From positions 186,001 through 250,000 of the forward strand of contig NZ_BOPH01000082.1 in the NCBI RefSeq assembly GCF_016863655.1: a stretch of DNA of 64,000 nucleotides, given 5' to 3'. Positions 57,739 to 64,000 of the stretch are shown piece after piece. Position numbers and translations under genes: made by a program. Numbering within the stretch: the stretch's first letter is position 1; each line of letters begins with the position of its first letter. The DNA comes from Virgisporangium ochraceum. Lineage in GTDB: Bacteria > Actinomycetota > Actinomycetes > Mycobacteriales > Micromonosporaceae. Under the pieces are notes generated by a model that made no database searches, was not told the DNA's origin, and saw nothing but the letters and a program-made list of their open reading frames with translations.

Positions 57739-58605
57739 TCAGGCGTGGCGCGGCGGTCCGGCCGCCACCCGGCGTTCGACGGCGGTGGTGTCCCGGTCGG
57801 TCCACTGCGCTTCCGGGTCGGCACCGAAGCGCCACGGGTTGGCGTCCTCGAGCCACCAGGTCGCACCCGCCTCGACGTAGGCGGCCATCCGGTCGGCGTC
57901 CCCGGGTCCGGGGTCGGTGCTGCCGGACACGACCACGTCGAAGGGGGTCGTCGCCTCGCGGTGGGTGGCGACGTAGGCGACCGCCTCGGCGACCTCGTCG
58001 GGCCGCAGCGGAGCACCCCACTTTGCCGGTGCCATCCCGTCCCAGCGGGCCGCCCGGCGCAGCGGCGGCCGGTTGGGCCACCAGCCACCGACCCAGATCG
58101 GGATCCGCGGCCGCTGCACCGGGGTGGGCTTGAAGGTCACCTCGGCGAGCCGGTAGTGCCGGCCGTCGAACCGGAACGGCTCGCCCGTCCACAGACCGGT
58201 GACGACCGCCAGCGCCTCGTCGAGCCGCTCGGCCCGCACGCGGGCGTCGGTCTCCTCGCCGAACCAGCCGTAGTCCCACTGCACCGGATCGCCCAGGCCC
58301 ACGCCCAGTACCAGCCGACCACCCGACAGCCGGTCGAGCGACACCGTCTCCCGCGCCACCTTCCACGGCCGGCGCCGGGCCAGCGGAGTGACCATGGTGC
58401 CGATGGTCAGCCGGCGCGTGCGCACGGCCACCGCCGCCAACCCGACCCAGACGTCACCGATCGGATGGAAGCTGGGGTCGTACACCATGTGGTCCCACAC
58501 CAGGAAGCCGTCCCACCCGGCCGCCTCCGCGCTGACGGCAAGGTCGGCGAGGGCGACCGGGTCCGCGAACGGCCCGAACGGCGGCACACTCACGCCAAAA
58601 CGCAC
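57739..58605 (-). CDS. LLM-class flavin/F420-dependent oxidoreductase
   Basis: A 288-aa luciferase-like TIM barrel. Complete N-terminus (MRFGVSVPPFGPFADPVALADLA ... GWDGFLVWDHM), substrate and cofactor loops (LTIGTMVTPLARRRPWKVARE, GRLVLGVGLGD) and IPIWVGGWWPN. Cofactor F420 or FMN cannot be told from sequence alone. The GTG at 58605 is chosen. It is divergent from the 114-aa gene. Confidence 0.87.
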   Translation of the reverse strand: MRFGVSVPPFGPFADPVALADLAVSAEAAGWDGFLVWDHMVYDPSFHPIGDVWVGLAAVAVRTRRLTIGTMVTPLARRRPWKVARETVSLDRLSGGRLVLGVGLGDPVQWDYGWFGEETDARVRAERLDEALAVVTGLWTGEPFRFDGRHYRLAEVTFKPTPVQRPRIPIWVGGWWPNRPPLRRAARWDGMAPAKWGAPLRPDEVAEAVAYVATHREATTPFDVVVSGSTDPGPGDADRMAAYVEAGATWWLEDANPWRFGADPEAQWTDRDTTAVERRVAAGPPRHA

Positions 58606-58644
58606 GTCGCGTCCTCCCGGGCCGTCGGCGCCTACCCTGCGACG

Positions 58645-58989
58645 ATGAACATAGCCGGCCGCACGCTCGGCCCCGCCGTCCTGCACGCGGGACGGCCGGA
58701 CCCGCCCGACCTCGCGGTCCTCCCGCCGTTCTTCACCGACCTGCTGCACGAACTGCCGTGGTGGAACCGCACCTGGCGGGTCACCGAGGTGCAGCCCGCG
58801 TACCCACGGGAGTTCACCAGTGGCGAGCAACGGCGGAAGAACAGGTTCACCGAGGTCTCGGTGCCGGGGACGCTCGACGGCGGCACCGACCGGACGTTGC
58901 CGTTCTTCGCGCGGGCGCTGGGCATCCCCGAGGCGGACCTGGCCGCCGTCGCCGGCGTCGACGGGGTGGACGCGCACCGCGCCGGGTGA
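58645..58989 (+). CDS. Uncharacterised protein, 114 aa
   Basis: A soluble protein with no recognised family. Seen: MNIAGRTLGPAVLHAGRPDP, PPFFTDLLHELPWWNRTWRV and REFTSGEQRRKNRF. TACCCT 6 bp before the ATG at 58645 fits a leaderless promoter. Codon use matches neighbours, which supports a real gene. Confidence 0.65.
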   Translation: MNIAGRTLGPAVLHAGRPDPPDLAVLPPFFTDLLHELPWWNRTWRVTEVQPAYPREFTSGEQRRKNRFTEVSVPGTLDGGTDRTLPFFARALGIPEADLAAVAGVDGVDAHRAG

Positions 58990-59046
58990 CCGGCACCGTA
59001 TGCGCGGGGCCGAGCGTGCGGGCGGAGCCGAGCAGAATGCTCGTTC

Positions 59047-60492
59047 GTGGAGCCCTTCGTTCGCCAGTTCGTCGACTACTGCCAGTACCAGGTCCGTACG
59101 GCGCCGTACTGGCGCGCGGGCATGGGCATCTACGTGGTGGGCGACGATCTGCTGCACGTCGGAAGCCCGACCGACTGCACGGGCTTCGCGGGAACCCACA
59201 CCGGCTGGATCGGGATGCGGGTCGTCATCAGAGATCGCGCGCCGGACCACGTAGCCGAGGACTGGGACGTCATCAGCGAGACGACACTCTGGTCCCCCCA
59301 TGGCGCGTTGTCGGTGCACAGCCTGCTGGGCGGGACCACCGACGAACTCGCCGACCTGTCCGTACGGCCCGGTCTGGTCCGGATCCGCGCGCACGCCCGC
59401 CACCGCCTCCACGAGAGTGTCCGCACCGGGGCGGACCCGCCCGAACAGCACGAACTGCTGGTATGGCCGGTGACCGAGGAGACCGGCCACCGGACCCTGC
59501 GCACGGACGGCCGGCACGGATCGTTCGACCAGAAGCGGGCGGCGGCCGCCGAGTACGCGATGCTCGACCTGATCAGACAGTACGACCCCCACGAGGAGCG
59601 CGATCCGGACCTGCCCCGCGTCACCGTGGTGCGCCGCAGCGCCGTGCCGTCGCCGGCGGCGGACCTGGCGCGCCGCTTCGAGCGTCGGTTGCCCGCCGGC
59701 GACCGGGAGGTCCACCTCGTCCGGACCGCCGCGCACACCCTCGAGTGGCGATGGGTATCGGCGACCGCGCCGCTCCCGGACGCGCGGCCGGCCCCCGTAC
59801 GGCTGGAGGTCGTGCACGGCGTGGTGACGATCCGCCACGAGGAGGTGATCGGTCGGCACGCCGTCATGCTGGGGCTCGTCTGGGACTACCTGCTCGAGAC
59901 CGACCCCGCCGACCCGCCCGCCTGGGAACCGGCCCTGCGGGCCGCCGCGACCGAGCAGGCCGAGCGCAGGGAACGGCTGCGCCTCGACGCGCTGGAGGAG
60001 GCGCGGTCCTGGGGTGGCACACCACCCACCGGGCGCATGCGTTCCCTGTCCCACCGCGCGCGGGCACTCGCCGCCCGCGACCGTCCGCTGCTGGACCGCC
60101 TGGCCGCGATGGCGGCCGACGACCAGGTCCGGATCGCGGTCTGGGCGGCCCGAGCGGCGATGCGGGTGTCCGGGCTGGACCGGCTGGACTGGATCGCCGG
60201 GGCCCTGGAGGAGGTGGACGCGGGTCGTGGCCTGCCGAGCGCGTTCACCGAACTCGGCGGTCTGGCCGCCTTCCGCCGGCTGCTCGAGGACCCCGCGGCA
60301 CCGCGCACTCCGGTCACCCTGCCCGACGGCTCGTCGAACCTGCAGGCTGTGGCCGCACTGCCGGCGCTGATCGCGCTGGCCCACGACGATCCGCTGGGTG
60401 CCGCGGTCGACGCCGTCCATGCCGCCGCGAACACCGTCGGCGAGGACGGGTACGCCGAGTTCCTCATCGAGGTGTGGAAGCGTGTCGCCTGA
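59047..60492 (+). CDS. Uncharacterised protein, 481 aa
   Basis: A soluble protein I cannot assign. The N-terminal half has mixed alpha/beta sequence (RQFVDYCQYQVRTAPYWRAG, IYVVGDDLLHVG, GTHTGWIGMRVVI). The C-terminal half is alpha-helical with many Arg/Glu pairs (EQAERRERLRLDALEEARSW, RARALAARDRPLLDRLAAM). No signal peptide or TM helix. The GTG at 59047 is chosen, with an AGAATG stretch 8 bp before as a weak -10. It is followed by a convergent small gene. Confidence 0.7.
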   Translation: MEPFVRQFVDYCQYQVRTAPYWRAGMGIYVVGDDLLHVGSPTDCTGFAGTHTGWIGMRVVIRDRAPDHVAEDWDVISETTLWSPHGALSVHSLLGGTTDELADLSVRPGLVRIRAHARHRLHESVRTGADPPEQHELLVWPVTEETGHRTLRTDGRHGSFDQKRAAAAEYAMLDLIRQYDPHEERDPDLPRVTVVRRSAVPSPAADLARRFERRLPAGDREVHLVRTAAHTLEWRWVSATAPLPDARPAPVRLEVVHGVVTIRHEEVIGRHAVMLGLVWDYLLETDPADPPAWEPALRAAATEQAERRERLRLDALEEARSWGGTPPTGRMRSLSHRARALAARDRPLLDRLAAMAADDQVRIAVWAARAAMRVSGLDRLDWIAGALEEVDAGRGLPSAFTELGGLAAFRRLLEDPAAPRTPVTLPDGSSNLQAVAALPALIALAHDDPLGAAVDAVHAAANTVGEDGYAEFLIEVWKRVA

Positions 60493-60503
60493 CGGCGAAC
60501 GGG

Positions 60504-60785
60504 TCAGCCGGTCCGGCTCTGGACGAGCTCCCCGTCGACGAAGGCGCGGTACTCCATCGGTCGCAGACCGGCGAACGCGCGTTTGCGTTCGATCTCGATG
60601 ATCACCTCATGGTCGTCGATGCTGAGGTGGTGGCGCTTGACGGTGGACCAGGACTCTTCGAAGGGCAGGTTCTGCTTGAAGACGGTCTGTCCGTCGACCG
60701 TGATCCGCGTGCGTCCCCAGAACTTGCTGTGGATGAACTCGACCGCGTAGCCCGGGCGCTGTCCGACCGTGAACTGAAGCTCCAC
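60504..60785 (-). CDS. Uncharacterised beta-rich protein, 93 aa
   Basis: A 93-aa protein with alternating strands (ELQFTVGQRPGYAVEFI, TRITVDGQTVFKQN, HEVIIEIERKRAF) suggesting a small beta-barrel. No family recognised. The ATG at 60785 follows a GGAGC site. Confidence 0.6.
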   Translation of the reverse strand: MELQFTVGQRPGYAVEFIHSKFWGRTRITVDGQTVFKQNLPFEESWSTVKRHHLSIDDHEVIIEIERKRAFAGLRPMEYRAFVDGELVQSRTG

Positions 60786-60830
60786 CGCAACAGTGTGGCA
60801 TCCGGATCGACGTCCGGGAATCCGTCGGTG

Positions 60831-61145
60831 TCACCGCTCCCGCGGTTCGATCCGGCGACCGTCGACGACGTGCCAGAACTCACCGTCGGGTGTGCCGGTC
60901 AGCTGGGGCGGCCTGCCGTCCACGAGTACCGCGGCGCCGTCGTCGTCCAGACGGAGCAGGGTCGCGAGCAGGTCGCCGGTCGTCGCGTCCCACAGCCGTA
61001 GTGCCTCGTCGTCGGAGCCGGCGCGGACGTCCCAGATGCGCACCGCGGCGTAGCCGCACGAGGCCAGCAGTACGCCGTCGGGAGACCAGGCCACGGACTC
61101 GACGTTGTCGTCGGCGGGGCGCAGCTGGGCTTCGGAAGCCGGCAT
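60831..61145 (-). CDS. WD40-repeat remnant, 104 aa
   Basis: The protein contains one nearly full WD40 blade (ESVAWSPDGVLLASCGYAAVRIWDV), then only the last strand of another (EALRLWDATTGDLLATL), and a tail with no further blades (GEFWHVVDGRRIEP). A propeller needs at least six or seven blades, so this is either a deleted remnant of a longer WD40 protein or a short interaction module. A good ribosome site (GAGGAGAGG) remains before the ATG at 61145, so it may still be translated. Confidence 0.6.
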   Translation of the reverse strand: MPASEAQLRPADDNVESVAWSPDGVLLASCGYAAVRIWDVRAGSDDEALRLWDATTGDLLATLLRLDDDGAAVLVDGRPPQLTGTPDGEFWHVVDGRRIEPRER

Positions 61146-61239
61146 CGCCTCTCCTCGGAGCCGGCCGGACAGGACCGGGTGATCGTGCCACGGTCGGGCA
61201 AGGGCCGCGGGCCCGCCGGCGGACGGTCCGGCCGCGCGG

Positions 61240-62016
61240 TCAGCCGGTCTCCGCCAGCCGGGTGTAGCGGCGGACCGCCGGCCCGTAGGTCACCGCCGTG
61301 AGCGCGGCGAGGACCGCGACCGCGACCGCGAGGTCGCGGTGGTGACCGGTGTCGAGGACGGCGGAGCGGCCCGCCGACAGGACCGGGTCGAACGGGTTCC
61401 AGGTGGCGACGGTGCGGTACCAGCCGGGCATGAGGGCGGTGGGCACCCAGAACGTGGAGAACATGATGACCGGCATGAACAGTGGCTGCAGGCCGAGGAC
61501 GGCGGCGTGGGTGCGGGTGGTCAACGCGGTGAGGTAGAAGATGCCGTTCCACGCCACGGCCAGACCGGTCGCCAGCGCTATCAGCAGCGCCAGTCCGCCG
61601 ATCCCGCCGGTGGTGTCGGCGCCGAGCGCGACCGCCGCCCCGGCGGCGGCGGTCGCGATGACCGCGCCGCGGACGGCTTCGAACCCGACCTTGCCGGCGA
61701 GGACCGCGAGAGGGTGGACCGGCAGCAGCCGCAGTCGTTCGAGGTAGCCGGTGTCGATGTCGCGCAGGAGCCCGCCGGCGGTGTATCCGGCGCCGACGAA
61801 GACGGACAGAAAGACTCCGCCGGCGCCGATCCAGTCGGCGAAGTCGTCGGTGGGCCAGCCGGGTACGTCGGCGATGCGGCCGTAGACGGTGCGGAACAGG
61901 ACGAGCAGGAACACCGACAGCAGGATCGGGGCGACGAACGCCAGGCCGACGTTGCCGCCCGCTTCCCGGGCGGTGCGTCGGAAGATCAGCCACGAGTCGT
62001 GGATCGGCTTGGTCAT
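61240..62016 (-). CDS. ABC-2-type permease (DrrB-like)
   Basis: A 258-aa permease with six TM helices of the ABC-2/DrrB type. Seen: FAPILLSVFLLVLFRTVYG in helix 1, GYTAGGLLRDIDTGYLERLRLLPVHPLAVLAGKVG (coupling region) and MPGWYRTVATWNPFDP near 205, the DrrB-family loop. It lies 3 nt after its sister permease, together forming a heterodimeric exporter with the ATPase at 62796. Probable role drug or lipid export; the substrate is unknown. Confidence 0.88.
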   Translation of the reverse strand: MTKPIHDSWLIFRRTAREAGGNVGLAFVAPILLSVFLLVLFRTVYGRIADVPGWPTDDFADWIGAGGVFLSVFVGAGYTAGGLLRDIDTGYLERLRLLPVHPLAVLAGKVGFEAVRGAVIATAAAGAAVALGADTTGGIGGLALLIALATGLAVAWNGIFYLTALTTRTHAAVLGLQPLFMPVIMFSTFWVPTALMPGWYRTVATWNPFDPVLSAGRSAVLDTGHHRDLAVAVAVLAALTAVTYGPAVRRYTRLAETG

Positions 62017-62019
62017 GTC

Positions 62020-62795
62020 TCAGCTCCGGGTGAGGTGCCGGCGTAGCGACAACGCGGTCAGGATCATGCCGACAACGGTCCAGCCGAACAGGACGACGGC
62101 CGCCAGGCCCAGGTCGGCGGACCAGAGTCGGCCGAGCATCGCCTCCCGGGACGCGTCGACCACGGCGGTGACGGGGTTGGCGCGGGCGATCGGGCGGGCC
62201 CAGCCCGGCATGACGGCGAGCGGCACCAGAGCGCTGCTGAGAAAGGCCAACGGCAGACCCAACGGCTGGAGCGTGAACGGCGTCTGCGGGTCCCGGGTAC
62301 CGATCGCCACGGCGAAGAAGACTCCGGCGTAGGCCACGCCGAGCATGGCCACCAGGGCGACCACGACCGCGATCCCGGCGGCGCCGTTGCGGGCGTCGGC
62401 GCCGAGGGCCAGCCCGACAGCGACCACGATGAGCGCACCGGGGACGAGCCGTACCGCTTCGAACGCCATCCGGCCGATCAGCTGCCCGGCGAGGTGCGCC
62501 GGCAGCAGCCGCAGCCGGTCGAAGAACCCGCCGCGCAGATCGGCGGCGAGCCCGGCGGAGGTCGCCCCGGCGCCGAGCAGCGCCACGAGGACCACCGCAC
62601 CCGGTACGAGGAAGCTGACGTACCCGGCCCGGCCGTGGAACCCCTCGACGGTGGTGATGCGGTCGAACAGCGCGGTGAAGACAACGGTCATCAGGAGCGC
62701 GGGCAGCATCGGAAGCAGGTAGAACGGGCCGGGGTCACGCCGCGCTTCACGACCCTGGCGGGCGAACACCAGCTTGGAGGCGGACAGCAGCGATC

Positions 62796-62799
<4 letters not shown>
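62020..62799 (-). CDS. ABC-2-type permease (DrrB-like)
   Basis: A 259-aa permease paralogous to the next one, sharing the coupling-region pattern (GGFFDRLRLLPAHLAGQLIGRM) and MPGWARPIARANPVTAVVDA near 205. The ATG at 62799 overlaps the ATPase stop (62796) by ATGA, so production is coupled. It forms the other half of the exporter. Confidence 0.88.
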
Positions 62800-63739
<940 letters not shown>

Positions 63740-63743
<4 letters not shown>

Positions 63744-64000
63744 CGGGCACCCGCCAGCCACCGGTGTACCGGTGCGAACGGGGCGAGCCGGTCGGCGCAC
63801 CACCCGGCGAAGGCGGGCGTGGTGATCGCGGCCGGGTGCGCGAGGCGGCGGACGACGTGGAAGCCGTCGCGGACGGCGAACCGGGCCGCCGGTGTGTCCG
63901 GGTCGAAGCCGGCGGGCACCCGTCGACGGGTCGGCTCACTCAGTTCGGCACCGTCGGCGAGCACGGCGGTCACGTGCCGGTCGAGGTCGGGGGCGTTGTC
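63740..64000 (-). CDS. DUF2461-like protein (N-terminus outside window)
   Basis: Eighty-six C-terminal residues are visible: the TAVLADGAELSEPTRRRVPAGFDPDTPAARFAVRDGF region resembles the end of the DUF2461 family (a Pro-rich, Gly-Phe-x-x-x-x-Pro motif before a short helix). The family has no known function. It overlaps the ABC ATPase start by 4 bp. Confidence 0.65.

Overview
The window is very GC-rich (third codon positions almost all G or C) and typical of a filamentous actinomycete. Supporting signs are AfsR/SARP-type regulators, F420/LLM oxidoreductases, leaderless promoters, an enediyne polyketide synthase cassette and a tripeptidyl-aminopeptidase-like secreted hydrolase. The genus cannot be fixed from the sequence alone. 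No transposase, integrase, tRNA, rRNA or CRISPR array was recognised. About 57 protein genes are annotated, covering nearly all of the window.

Layout. 1-1467: a truncated AarF/UbiB kinase and a VOC protein. 1653-5427: a ClpX-like unfoldase followed by two uncharacterised proteins and an MFS transporter. 5495-6151: an HxlR regulator. 6685-18492: one long translationally coupled operon carrying the five-gene enediyne core (unbL-unbV-unbU-pksE-TEBC), then a His-rich membrane protein, a CopC-like protein and an FMN reductase. 18540-21124: a leftward TROVE (Ro60-like) / ARPP pair. 21397-25549: secreted hydrolase, lipoprotein and trypsin-like protease. 25702-27429: MerR regulator and a BtrH-like putative cysteine-protease-fold protein. 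27517-27657: a 46-aa exported peptide. 27781-36881: a SARP regulator, a hemerythrin, a large HTH-STAND regulator, membrane proteins, an MFS efflux pump and a truncated haemoglobin. 36983-48559: mostly housekeeping-like or uncharacterised genes, including an Hsp70 with a membrane-spanning C-terminus, a degraded LLM oxidoreductase, a BAAT-like hydrolase and a GGDEF protein. 48698-52957: a peptide-export locus (six-cysteine 65-aa peptide, thioredoxin-like protein, ABC exporter, signal peptidase, divergent MauE-like protein). 52926-57680: a second SARP regulator, a TetR repressor with two operators, and a homocysteine methyltransferase. 57739-64000: an LLM oxidoreductase, small uncharacterised genes, a WD40 remnant, a DrrAB-like ABC exporter and a DUF2461 fragment.

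How the parts work together. The enediyne core should build and release a linear polyene from an iterative PKS, but the usual tailoring, self-resistance and sugar or benzoate arms of a full enediyne cluster are not seen in the window. It therefore looks like a compact, possibly unusual enediyne-type locus. Two promoters, for the hemerythrin and for a four-TM protein, share three tandem 11-bp repeats typical of SARP binding sites and are probably co-controlled. The 49-53 kb locus looks like a small disulphide-rich peptide with its own redox, cleavage and export proteins, and a strong hairpin just after the peptide gene. It is the best candidate for an undescribed system.
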